Shown: positions 17,464 through 25,221 of the stretch, in pieces | How positions within the stretch are numbered: the stretch's first letter is position 1 | Layout of the letters: each line of letters begins with the position of its first letter | NCBI GenBank assembly: GCA_048264125.1 | Contig: JBLXDM010000005.1 | Coordinates: 124,001 to 188,000 of the forward strand | Origin: M1-B18 sp048264125 | GTDB lineage: Bacteria > Bacillota > Clostridia > Peptostreptococcales > Natronincolaceae | DNA: 64,000 nucleotides | Reading direction: 5' to 3' | Notes under the pieces: generated by a model | Database searches by the model: none | The model's input: only the letters and a program-made list of their open reading frames with translations | Told to the model about the DNA's origin: nothing | Position numbers and translations under genes: made by a program

Positions 17464-18945
17464 TTAATGATTGAAGAGTCGTTTTGTGCCTAGGTTATAG
17501 AGCCATAGTATAAGTCCGCAGACCAAGCAGAATAGCAGTAACCCTGCTGACGATAGTGGAATAATTCCATCAGAATGCGGCAGGCTCAAGCGTAATATGC
17601 TTGATAAGCCTACAGGAAGCCATGGGATTGGCAGGATACACAGAAAATGCATCAATACCACCGCTATAAAGCCAACTGTGGTATGTCCCGTCAAGCAGAG
17701 GATCACAAGTATCAGCAAAAATTGAAGACCTATGTCCAACAGCTTCAAGACTACGACTGATAGCGTCAGCCAACCATCAATTGGTAGATCAAGCATCAGT
17801 GGCGGGATCACAGCAGCGGCGGCCAGCAAACAGCCGCAGAATAAAACCCAAAGGAAGGCTGTACTTAAAATTGCCTGCATGAGTTCCCTTCGCCTGGTTA
17901 AGCGAATTGTCAAAAAAGCTGGTCTCTCTCCTATGGTTCGCTCTAACAGGATACATAAAGCCCATAGAGGCAATACATCCATCACCAACAGGAACATAAA
18001 GCCCATTGGATAAAAGTATCCTGTACCGTGTCCAGCGAACAGCCGTAAGATCCAATCATATGTGTTCTCCGGCGGACCACTGCGCAACCAGGACCAGAGG
18101 GGAAGCGAGAAAATAACCGCCATCAGCATCAGAACATTTTGCTTTGAAAACAGAAGTCTGCGGTAATAGGGAGCAAGTCCCTTTTGACCGCCCCGTATAG
18201 TGTTGGGCGGAGTCTTCCATTTAAAGCGAATCGTCCAAACCATTCCAACGATTATAATCAAGGTTGTCCCTGCTGTAGCCGCCGGGCGCCAAGAACTGGT
18301 CAGATTATGGAGCAGCAGGACCCAGTGGTTTATGCTAGTCATATATACAAAAGGTGGACTAGACATGACGGGAACCTTAATCCACGCCACAGCCAGCAGA
18401 TAAAGCGCCATTAGTAGTTTCACAGCCAATGACCTCTGGCAGAAGTGACCCAACCAAAGTGTCGTCATCCCAATCATACAATACCCCAGTAATAAATACC
18501 CGGCACAGCCCAGAACAGCCTCTGCCGGAGATGAGAATACTCCTTGGAATAACTGGAAAATTTCAGCCTTATATCCTGCGTTGCTTATCCATCCTCCACT
18601 GATTGGTAGTCCCAGACCGGAAATCAAAATAACTAGTATCTGCCCCAGCCAAAGTAGCACGGATAGAATAACCAATGACCACCACTTCGCAAAAAAATAC
18701 CGCCAGCAAGCACCATATCGCATGAGCACCGAGGGCTCGTCGTCTTCCATGACAGAGGCACAAAACAACAAAAATATCGGAAGAACCGCAAAGATGAAAT
18801 AGTACTGATCATTGAGCACACCCAAAGTATGCAACGATAAAGACGAATTTTGCCCCGTTCTCTCGCTAAGACCAAAGAGCAATGACAGACCCCAGAGCAA
18901 TAATAGCTTACCTTTACCGATTTCCTGAAGCAGTCTTCTCAGCAT
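17464..18945 (-). CDS. Large membrane protein, probable ABC-2 permease
   Basis: About 493 residues with many hydrophobic segments (I count roughly a dozen) and short polar loops, no enzyme motif. Its placement between an ABC ATPase and a second membrane protein points to a permease subunit, perhaps two six-helix units fused. I chose the ATG at 18943-18945, which follows the upstream stop and has GAGG nine bases away; an earlier ATG at 18958-18960 overlaps the previous gene by 11 bases and is possible. Codons are visibly richer in G and C than in neighbouring housekeeping genes, a sign of transfer. Confidence 0.7.
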   Translation of the reverse strand: MLRRLLQEIGKGKLLLLWGLSLLFGLSERTGQNSSLSLHTLGVLNDQYYFIFAVLPIFLLFCASVMEDDEPSVLMRYGACWRYFFAKWWSLVILSVLLWLGQILVILISGLGLPISGGWISNAGYKAEIFQLFQGVFSSPAEAVLGCAGYLLLGYCMIGMTTLWLGHFCQRSLAVKLLMALYLLAVAWIKVPVMSSPPFVYMTSINHWVLLLHNLTSSWRPAATAGTTLIIIVGMVWTIRFKWKTPPNTIRGGQKGLAPYYRRLLFSKQNVLMLMAVIFSLPLWSWLRSGPPENTYDWILRLFAGHGTGYFYPMGFMFLLVMDVLPLWALCILLERTIGERPAFLTIRLTRRRELMQAILSTAFLWVLFCGCLLAAAAVIPPLMLDLPIDGWLTLSVVVLKLLDIGLQFLLILVILCLTGHTTVGFIAVVLMHFLCILPIPWLPVGLSSILRLSLPHSDGIIPLSSAGLLLFCLVCGLILWLYNLGTKRLFNH

Positions 18946-18949
18946 GGCA

Positions 18950-19714
18950 TTATACCTCATATACAGCTCGTTGTTTCAGCTTACTATAATATAGGGCGAT
19001 GCTTGCGATAACTCCGCACATTAGCAGTGGGCCTGCTACAAATGTTCCTGCGTTTATGCTTTCAATAGCAAGAGTTGATGGTTCGAAGGCTGTCACAAAT
19101 CGATATTCAGCAAGCCCCAGAATCGACCAAATAAAATTTTCTAAAATAACATAGATAAAAGGCGCTGTCAGTATAACGAAAATATTCCTTCCGTAGAGCG
19201 CCAGTACAAAGCCAAAGGTCATGGTAATGACACCGAGAAAGCTCTTCCAAAATGAGAGCAGAAAAGCATACAGCAGGGGCGCTTTTGTATAAAGGACATC
19301 GAATATATGTCCGTAATATTCATCAGGAAACAGAAGCACCGCAGGCGCCTTCACATACAGGGCGAAAACCGCCGAGACAAAATAGGGTATGAATAGCAGC
19401 AGGAATGCCGCCAGAGCACAAGCACACCATTTCGAGCCAAGGTAGCGTTTCTTATTTATACGTGGCAGCGTATATACAAGAAAATGGTTCTTGCGCTCGT
19501 AATAAAGCTGCCAGCAAACCGGAACAGTTACAATAAGCGGAAACACGAGTCCTAAATATTCCGTGCCGATCTCCCAGGCGTCAATGTCAAAATAAACTGA
19601 ATAATTCTTATAGAGAGTGCAGGAAAGCACGCTGGTAACAACCATCAGCACACCTATCGCTATAGACACCGGACCTGCTATCTTTTTAAGCTCCGAATAG
19701 AAATTTCTTAACAT
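18950..19714 (-). CDS. Membrane protein, probable ABC-2 permease
   Basis: About 254 residues with about six hydrophobic helices and the length of LanE/LanG or BcrB-type permeases. It begins MLRNFYSELKK: a cytosolic start, then helix at about residues 12-34. The ATG at 19712-19714 has GGAAAGG nine bases upstream; an ATG three codons earlier (19721-19723) sits on the ribosome site itself. First gene of the exporter set, with a possible promoter at 19736-19763. Substrate unknown. Confidence 0.7.
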   Translation of the reverse strand: MLRNFYSELKKIAGPVSIAIGVLMVVTSVLSCTLYKNYSVYFDIDAWEIGTEYLGLVFPLIVTVPVCWQLYYERKNHFLVYTLPRINKKRYLGSKWCACALAAFLLLFIPYFVSAVFALYVKAPAVLLFPDEYYGHIFDVLYTKAPLLYAFLLSFWKSFLGVITMTFGFVLALYGRNIFVILTAPFIYVILENFIWSILGLAEYRFVTAFEPSTLAIESINAGTFVAGPLLMCGVIASIALYYSKLKQRAVYEV

Positions 19715-19735
19715 ATCACACATCCTTTCCTATTC

Positions 19736-19763
19736 AGTATAAAGCTTTCGACGGTTAAAACAA
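19736..19763 (-). promoter_or_regulatory. Possible promoter of ABC exporter operon
   Basis: -35 TTGTTT (19758-19763), 16-base spacer, -10 TATACT (19736-19741). It lies between the kinase-gene hairpin and the first permease gene. I looked for paired LytTR-type boxes next to it and found none that convinced me. Confidence 0.5.
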
Positions 19764-19778
19764 TGTTATAAGAACAAA

Positions 19779-19824
19779 CAGGGTTTTTACGGGAACGAAA
19801 CGGTTTGATCCCATAAAAACCCTG
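19779..19824 (-). terminator. Hairpin after the sensor kinase gene
   Basis: Sixteen-base arms, 19779-19794 and 19809-19824, with one mismatch; minus-strand product ends CCCTGTTTGTTCTT. It probably ends the regulator-kinase transcript before the exporter operon. The arms are unusually long, so a regulatory role is also possible. Confidence 0.65.
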
Positions 19825-19844
19825 CATTCGTTAGGCAAATCTTT

Positions 19845-21137
19845 TCACGAAATGAGAACCCCGATAGTAATGTACTGAGTTCCTTCAATAAGCTCGTTTT
19901 TAGCTATAATTTTGCCGCCACACCGTTCCACCGCACTGCGGACATTATGCAGACCATATCCATGCGCACCTGATGCCTTTGTTGACCAACCCCGCCTGAA
20001 CATCTGAACGAACTCCACATTTGAAAACCTGCGATGAGGGTTTGATACTGTAAAAAGTAGCCCGCTGCTTTCCTCAACAGCTCTCACATAAAGCAGATCA
20101 CCTGGCGATGAGGCCTCTATGGCATTATCCATAAGAACACCAATAATCTCTACCCAATCTGTTTCGGGAAGGGTGCGATGAAGGAAGATGCCCGCGATCG
20201 ATACCTCCAGGCGTATATGATTAAGCTCAGCCTGCTTGATCTTCCCAAACAGCATTCCGCAAATGACCTTGCTGTCACATTTCAAAAACTCACGGTCTAT
20301 GCTGTCCAACCTTGCGTTTAGCAACAGAGACCCTATGCTGGTCTGAGCCTCCTCTAAATCCTTCGCCGTAGCCATAACCGCTGAAACCGCCATCATTTTA
20401 TTATTGAACTCATGCTGTCGAGACCTCACCTGTTCAATCAATTCCTCAACGAGAGGGAGATACTGTTCTAAAAGCTTAGCTCTCCGTTGTAACTGAATGC
20501 GATGATTTTCAATAAATATGACTGTGCCATCCACAAATATTAGCAAGGCCAAAACCCCTACTGTTACAGAAAGCCATCGAAGCATAAGCGAGAGGTCAAA
20601 CTTAAATATCGCAAGTATCAGCAATAGCAAAATTGCGGTATTACTGACTGTAATGCGGATAATCATGCTCCCTTCGGATAATTGCTCTTTCAGCCAGCGA
20701 AGCGCTCCACCTGCCCAAAGCATCAGCCAAAGCAGGAGCGACAGCACCCGACTTATATAGAGATACCAGGCCGTTTCCTGCAAGCGGCAGAGGAAGAAGG
20801 CAACCAGACAAAGCTCTCTTAAGAGGAGGTAAAGTGCAAATACAGCTATGGTGCCGTAGAGCACATGCCCTTCCGCTCGATGAAACCAAATGCTATTCGT
20901 AAGTAGTACAGCAAGGAAAAGAAACATAAAGGCGATAACCGAATTAACAGGCAAGATCGTGTAAGCAAGATCTGCATTACTATATCCAAAGACGTGGCGA
21001 ATCACCAAGCAGACGCCGGTAAATAGTAACGCAAGCAAAAAATCAAGCTTCCCTTTCTCCCGTCCAAAAAGTCCAAAACAGCAAAGTGATAAAAGTAGCC
21101 CGTCTAATAAGCTCTGAATAAATATTTCAACCATCAT
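19845..21137 (-). CDS. AgrC-like sensor histidine kinase
   Basis: 430 residues. N-terminal half is six or seven hydrophobic helices, followed by a short linker and a phosphoacceptor helix with RQHEFNNK near residue 240, the H-box of the AgrC/HPK10 group. The C-terminal GHKL ATPase has LMDNAIEASS (N box) and GYGLHNV (G box). Such kinases usually sense peptide signals. Its ATG overlaps the stop of the response regulator gene as ATGA, so the two are made together. No agrB or agrD gene is seen nearby, so the signal may come from elsewhere or be the exported compound. Confidence 0.9.
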   Translation of the reverse strand: MMVEIFIQSLLDGLLLSLCCFGLFGREKGKLDFLLALLFTGVCLVIRHVFGYSNADLAYTILPVNSVIAFMFLFLAVLLTNSIWFHRAEGHVLYGTIAVFALYLLLRELCLVAFFLCRLQETAWYLYISRVLSLLLWLMLWAGGALRWLKEQLSEGSMIIRITVSNTAILLLLILAIFKFDLSLMLRWLSVTVGVLALLIFVDGTVIFIENHRIQLQRRAKLLEQYLPLVEELIEQVRSRQHEFNNKMMAVSAVMATAKDLEEAQTSIGSLLLNARLDSIDREFLKCDSKVICGMLFGKIKQAELNHIRLEVSIAGIFLHRTLPETDWVEIIGVLMDNAIEASSPGDLLYVRAVEESSGLLFTVSNPHRRFSNVEFVQMFRRGWSTKASGAHGYGLHNVRSAVERCGGKIIAKNELIEGTQYITIGVLIS

Positions 21138-21859
21138 AATTTTTCTCGCCCAAGTAAATTCTGTTGGTACTTCTCCCCAATAGGGATCTCAGCCTTACAG
21201 TGCTGGAGATATAGGAGACGGGCTACCTTGTCTATTTTCCAAATCCAGTGTGGATTTATCAAAAAGCTCTTATGGCATTGGATCAGCTTGTCAGTTCCTA
21301 CCAAGTTAAGCAGCTTTGTGAGGGAATAGCCAGATATGGTATCCGTTCCCTCAGTGTTTTGCTCTCGCCTCGTATGGAGTACAATTCTTTTTCCAAAGGA
21401 TTCAATAAATAAAATATCTCTTATTTCATATTCGAAAATAAACTGCTTCTGCTCTATTCGGATGGTTTTGGGGACTCTTTGCATATGTTCACCCATTGAA
21501 AGAGCCTCAAGAAAAGCATCCTGGAATTCCTTTTTGCCAAACGGCTTTACAAGAAAAGCGTAACACTTTATCTCTCTGTAAGCAGATAATTCTTCTCCCG
21601 CAAGCTCGGTAGTGAAAAGGATGGGTGTAAACTGATATTGCGGCATCGACCGCAACTGCTTTGCCAGTTTGGTTCCCCTGTAGTCCATGAGCTGAATATC
21701 CAGAATGAACAGATCAATCCTGTTTTTATTTGCATAGTCGAAAGCTTCTGAGGCTTTTGAAAACACCGTCAAAATATGCTCAGATGCTAATTCATTAACA
21801 TATTGACCAATCAGCAAAGCGGATGCCTCTTCGTCCTCCACCAAGATAATATGGTTCAT
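21134..21859 (-). CDS. LytTR-family response regulator (AgrA-like)
   Basis: 241 residues. Receiver domain (1 to about 120) with acidic pocket VEDEE at residues 7-11, phosphoacceptor Asp54 in FILDIQ and switch Lys in LVKPFGKKEF; C-terminal LytTR DNA-binding domain with LIQCHKSFLINP. Partner of the kinase gene with which it overlaps. Probable target: the adjacent ABC exporter operon and its own promoter. GAGGTGAAGGC precedes the ATG. Confidence 0.92.
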   Translation of the reverse strand: MNHIILVEDEEASALLIGQYVNELASEHILTVFSKASEAFDYANKNRIDLFILDIQLMDYRGTKLAKQLRSMPQYQFTPILFTTELAGEELSAYREIKCYAFLVKPFGKKEFQDAFLEALSMGEHMQRVPKTIRIEQKQFIFEYEIRDILFIESFGKRIVLHTRREQNTEGTDTISGYSLTKLLNLVGTDKLIQCHKSFLINPHWIWKIDKVARLLYLQHCKAEIPIGEKYQQNLLGREKL

Positions 21860-22241
21860 GCCTTCACCTCACTCTCAAACCTTTAAATAATCAAACTACC
21901 TCAAGCCTGCGGGTAACTTTCGAAATTACTCTGAGCTGTGTCATACATAAGTTATAATTGTATAGTACACCAAATTTTGAGTATGTCAAGGGAAACTCTA
22001 GGCTTCAGACGTACCTTGATATAGGAAAAATGAATTTGGTTGATAATACATTGCAGCAGTTCAATATTAGGATATACAGCATGAATAGCATTACCAAAGC
22101 CAGTAAGACTATCAGAACAGGCTATCAGTATGTCTTCATCACTACGATTAACTATTCTCTAACACTTTTAAAAGCATATCCCTCCCTCTTAAAAAATATA
22201 ATTAATTAGTGTTTATTTTACTTCAGTACAGGGGGAGTTCC
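21860..22241. other. Divergent intergenic region between regulator and ylbJ
   Basis: Contains the promoter of the two-component genes (21962-21989, minus strand). On the plus side I see an AT-rich leader before ylbJ but no clear SigA or SigE promoter. A plus-strand frame at 21958-22209 begins inside a promoter-like TATAAT and has no ribosome site; I do not call it. Confidence 0.6.
21962..21989 (-). promoter_or_regulatory. Promoter of the AgrA/AgrC-like pair
   Basis: -35 TTGACA (21984-21989), 16-base spacer, -10 TACTAT (21962-21967) on the minus strand; a leader of about 95 bases follows. Confidence 0.65.
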
Positions 22242-23534
22242 ATGGAGCCTTTTCTTTTAGCCATCACTGTAGTTATTGCAGCATCACTTATATATTTTCT
22301 CAAGGGACCACTGCTTCGGCTTAGCAGGCATATGAGCTATTATATTTTGGTGATTACTGTGCTGCTTTTAGTTGTATCTATCGTTATTTATCCGAAGGAA
22401 TCCGTCGAGGCCTCCTATAATGGATTGATGACGTGGTTTACCATCGTGCTTCCCTCTTTGCTGCCTTTTTTTGTAGGTGCAGAGATGCTGATAGGCCTGG
22501 GGGTGGTGCGATTTATCGGCGCTTTGCTGGAGCCCATAATGAGACCATTGTTTAACGTCCCTGGCGAGGGCTCCTTTGCCTTTGCCATGAGCATTACCTC
22601 CGGTTATCCCGTTGGTGTTAAAATAGCCGGCAGACTCCGTCAGGAGGGCTCCATAACCCGCGGAGAGGCTCAACGAATGGTGGCCTTCTGCAGCACCTCC
22701 GGTCCCCTCTTTATTCTAGGAGCAGTTGGTGTGGGCATGTTTGAATCTCCTCAGGTGGGTGTGGCATTGGCGATATGTCATTATCTTGCAGCAATTTTTG
22801 TTGGTTTAATATTTAGATTTTACAAGCGAAGGGATTGCAGCCCCCAGACCGCAACATCTAGTCGAGGCGTTATAAGGACAGCCCTCCGACAGCTGCGAAT
22901 ATGCAGACAAAAAAGCCTACCCCTAGGCACCCTTATGGGAAATGCAGTCAAGGAGGCCATAAATACTATTTTGGTGGTGGGGGGCTTTATTATAGTATTC
23001 TCAGTGGTAATCAGAGTTTTTCAATTAACAGGCCTTATAAGCTTTTTTTCAGAGCTATTATATTTCCTATTTAAGAGCTTTAATTTTGATATCGCCGTTT
23101 ACAGGGGATTAATTACTGGTTTTTTTGAAATCACTATGGGCAGCAAGCTGATCTCTGAGGTGTCTCAAGCCGGCCTGCAGGCTAAGCTTGCAGCAGTCTC
23201 CTTTATCATAGCCTGGAGTGGCTTTTCAATTCATGCCCAGTCCTTCAGCATACTCAACCAGACAGATATCAAGCCCTCTATTTATGTGCTTTCAAAGCTG
23301 CTACATGGATTACTTTCAGCCATATCAATGTACCTGCTTTATCCCTTTTTCGCAGCCTACTACAAATTCCCTGCTGCTGCAGGTGGGAGCTATTCCGTCC
23401 TCTCACCCCTTGAAAGGATATTTGAAAATTTCAAGCTTTCTATAGAGCTTTTTTTAGCAATTACAATAGTCTTGCTGCTTATCGCAATCATGATTTCCTT
23501 TTTGAGCAGCTTGTTTGCAAAAAAGAAAAAATGA
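22242..23534 (+). CDS. ylbJ: Sporulation integral membrane protein YlbJ
   Basis: 430 residues, polytopic, with two nucleoside-recognition (Gate) type regions: LPSLLPFFVGAEM and the SGYPVGVKIAGRLR motif, and a second ITGFFEITMG block in the C-terminal half. In B. subtilis ylbJ is a SigE-dependent gene needed for full spore resistance; transport substrate is not known. I chose the ATG at 22242 after GGGGGAG; a longer frame with upstream starts has no better ribosome site. Its stop lies inside a bidirectional terminator. Confidence 0.9.
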   Translation: MEPFLLAITVVIAASLIYFLKGPLLRLSRHMSYYILVITVLLLVVSIVIYPKESVEASYNGLMTWFTIVLPSLLPFFVGAEMLIGLGVVRFIGALLEPIMRPLFNVPGEGSFAFAMSITSGYPVGVKIAGRLRQEGSITRGEAQRMVAFCSTSGPLFILGAVGVGMFESPQVGVALAICHYLAAIFVGLIFRFYKRRDCSPQTATSSRGVIRTALRQLRICRQKSLPLGTLMGNAVKEAINTILVVGGFIIVFSVVIRVFQLTGLISFFSELLYFLFKSFNFDIAVYRGLITGFFEITMGSKLISEVSQAGLQAKLAAVSFIIAWSGFSIHAQSFSILNQTDIKPSIYVLSKLLHGLLSAISMYLLYPFFAAYYKFPAAAGGSYSVLSPLERIFENFKLSIELFLAITIVLLLIAIMISFLSSLFAKKKK

Positions 23535-23560
23535 ACCAAGCCACCTTGGTTCATTTTTTT
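23526..23560. terminator. Bidirectional terminator, ylbJ against coiled-coil gene
   Basis: Perfect 15-bp stem, 23526-23540 with 23545-23559, loop CCAC, flanked by A and T runs. It includes the ylbJ stop codon and ends the convergent rsmD-coaD transcript as well. Confidence 0.92.
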
Positions 23561-23562
23561 AT

Positions 23563-24012
23563 TTATCCCTTCATGCCTTTAATCTCACTTCTATTTTCCT
23601 GCAGGGTCTCCACCAAACCGATAAGCTTCTGCTCTGCAGAGGACAGCAGCTCGTCCACATAGTCTCTGGCGCCTAAACGCATTTCCTTTGCATTCGTCTG
23701 GGCCTGAGCTATTATTTCCTCCGCCTGCTTTCTTGATTGCTTTGTTATTTCATCCTGCTCTATCAAGGACATGATATGCTTGTTGGCTTCCTCAATGATG
23801 GTATCTGCCTCCTGCTGAGCCTCCACCAAAATCCTTTGCCTTTCCTCTTTGATCCATTGAGCCTGCTTTATCTCGTCCGGAAGCTGAATCCTGATTTCCT
23901 TTATCAATTCTAAAATATCTGTTTTGTCAACTAATACCTTATGGGCGAAGGGTATAGATGACCCGTTTTCTACAATATCCTCTAATTCCTCCAGCAATCT
24001 AAGAACGTTCAT
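23563..24012 (-). CDS. Coiled-coil protein of unknown function (DivIVA/ATPase-subunit-like)
   Basis: 149 residues, almost wholly charged and helical with many Gln/Glu/Lys (AEEIIAQAQTNAKEM, ADTIIEEANKHIM), no membrane segment. Clostridial genomes often carry such a gene between ylbJ and coaD and label it loosely as an ATPase, because of resemblance to rotary ATPase stalk subunits; no nucleotide motif is visible. It follows coaD by 21 bp, so is probably co-transcribed. Function not known. Confidence 0.75.
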   Translation of the reverse strand: MNVLRLLEELEDIVENGSSIPFAHKVLVDKTDILELIKEIRIQLPDEIKQAQWIKEERQRILVEAQQEADTIIEEANKHIMSLIEQDEITKQSRKQAEEIIAQAQTNAKEMRLGARDYVDELLSSAEQKLIGLVETLQENRSEIKGMKG

Positions 24013-24033
24013 ATTTCATCCCCCTTACCTAGG

Positions 24034-24507
24034 CTAAATCTTTTTCAATATAGCCTGCTTAATATTATCCGGAACAAGACCCTCGATACATCCCCCAAAC
24101 CTGGCTACCTCTTTAACAATACTGGAGCTTAGATAAGAGTTTTTGCTGCTGGTCATTAAAAACACCGTCTCAACCTCAGGACATAGCTTTCTATTCATCA
24201 GGGCCATCTGAAACTCATATTCAAAATCCGAAACAGCCCTAAGTCCCTTAATAATAACATTTGCCTTTTGCTGCTTTGCATACTCCACCAAGAGCCCAGA
24301 AAAGCATGCAACCTCTACATTTTCATAGGGAGCTACTACCTCCTCAATCAAAGCGACTCTTTCCTCCAATGTAAACATCGGGTTTTTATTGGTGTTTTTT
24401 AATACTGCAACTATAACCTTGTCACATATTTTTGAAGCTCTTTCTATAATATCTAGATGGCCATTTGTAATAGGATCAAAGCTGCCTGGATATATTCCTA
24501 TTTGCAT
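24034..24507 (-). CDS. coaD: Phosphopantetheine adenylyltransferase
   Basis: Fourth step of coenzyme A synthesis: transfers AMP to 4'-phosphopantetheine. 157 residues. HxGH-type motif TNGH at residues 14-17 following GSFDP, and the ISSSxV-like signature SYLSSSIVKEVA near residue 125. ATG start after GGAGGAAG. It overlaps the rsmD stop by 10 bases. Confidence 0.97.
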   Translation of the reverse strand: MQIGIYPGSFDPITNGHLDIIERASKICDKVIVAVLKNTNKNPMFTLEERVALIEEVVAPYENVEVACFSGLLVEYAKQQKANVIIKGLRAVSDFEYEFQMALMNRKLCPEVETVFLMTSSKNSYLSSSIVKEVARFGGCIEGLVPDNIKQAILKKI

Positions 24508-25067
24508 TTTTCTTCCTCCCTGTAGCAGTAAAAGGAAACGCTGGTGTTGCCGTAGTCGTTTCTTCTATACCTTGTTAGTTTGTTTATATCCTCTTTAATG
24601 ATGGTTGTCCTATCATGCTCTACAACGATTATCCCTTCATCCACCAACAGCCCATGAAGGGCTATTTTTTCCAGCATCAGCTCCTCAAGGCCCTTTAAAT
24701 ATGGCGGGTCCATGAAAATTACATCTGCCTTTAATCCCTTTGCTGAAAGGACCGACACAGCAGTCTCTGCCTCCATATTAAGGATTTCAGCCTGCTCTAT
24801 CAATCTGGTTTTTTCAAGGTTTTCTCGTACTACCTTAATGCTTTTGGGGCTTTTATCAACAAAATATGCCTTAGATGCACCTCTGGATAAAGCCTCTATG
24901 CCGAGATTACCCGTTCCAGAGAAAAAGTCTACAATTTTGCTCTCCGACAGCTTGCTTTGTATTATATTAAATATTGATTCCTTAACTCTATCAGAGGTGG
25001 GTCTAACCTCCACTCCCTCAGGGGAAATCAATTTATGCCCCCTTGCCTTTCCAGCAATTACCCGCAT
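24498..25067 (-). CDS. rsmD: 16S rRNA (guanine966-N2)-methyltransferase RsmD
   Basis: Methylates G966 of 16S rRNA. 189 residues starting MRVIAGKARGHKL, with TSDRVKESIFNII, SAM-binding DFFSGTGNLGIEAL and catalytic DPPY. The ATG at 25065-25067 has AAGGAGG six bases upstream; upstream in-frame starts are poorer and give a non-family extension. rsmD followed by coaD is a common bacterial pair. Confidence 0.96.
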   Translation of the reverse strand: MRVIAGKARGHKLISPEGVEVRPTSDRVKESIFNIIQSKLSESKIVDFFSGTGNLGIEALSRGASKAYFVDKSPKSIKVVRENLEKTRLIEQAEILNMEAETAVSVLSAKGLKADVIFMDPPYLKGLEELMLEKIALHGLLVDEGIIVVEHDRTTIIKEDINKLTRYRRNDYGNTSVSFYCYREEEKCK

Positions 25068-25096
25068 AAATTTCCTCCTTATGCCAATATATTTAT

Positions 25097-25125
25097 ATTT
25101 TAACACAGTCGACATTTCAGTACAA
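25097..25125 (-). promoter_or_regulatory. Promoter of rsmD-coaD
   Basis: -35 TTGTAC (25120-25125), 17-base spacer, -10 TAAAAT (25097-25102). Start point would be about 25 bases before the rsmD ATG. Confidence 0.6.
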
Positions 25126-25221
25126 AATTTTTCTGTTAAATTTTTGCTACTAAAGCCTCTATACTATATATTTCTCCATATAAGCTGCAAATAATCCAAC
25201 ATCTGTAACATTTTTATCAGC

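Noticed and set aside
21958..22209. 83-codon plus-strand frame upstream of ylbJ, considered as a signal peptide gene for the AgrC-like kinase
   Set aside because: Begins at a TTG inside a TATAAT box, no ribosome site, no AgrD-like Cys-containing core and no leader features.
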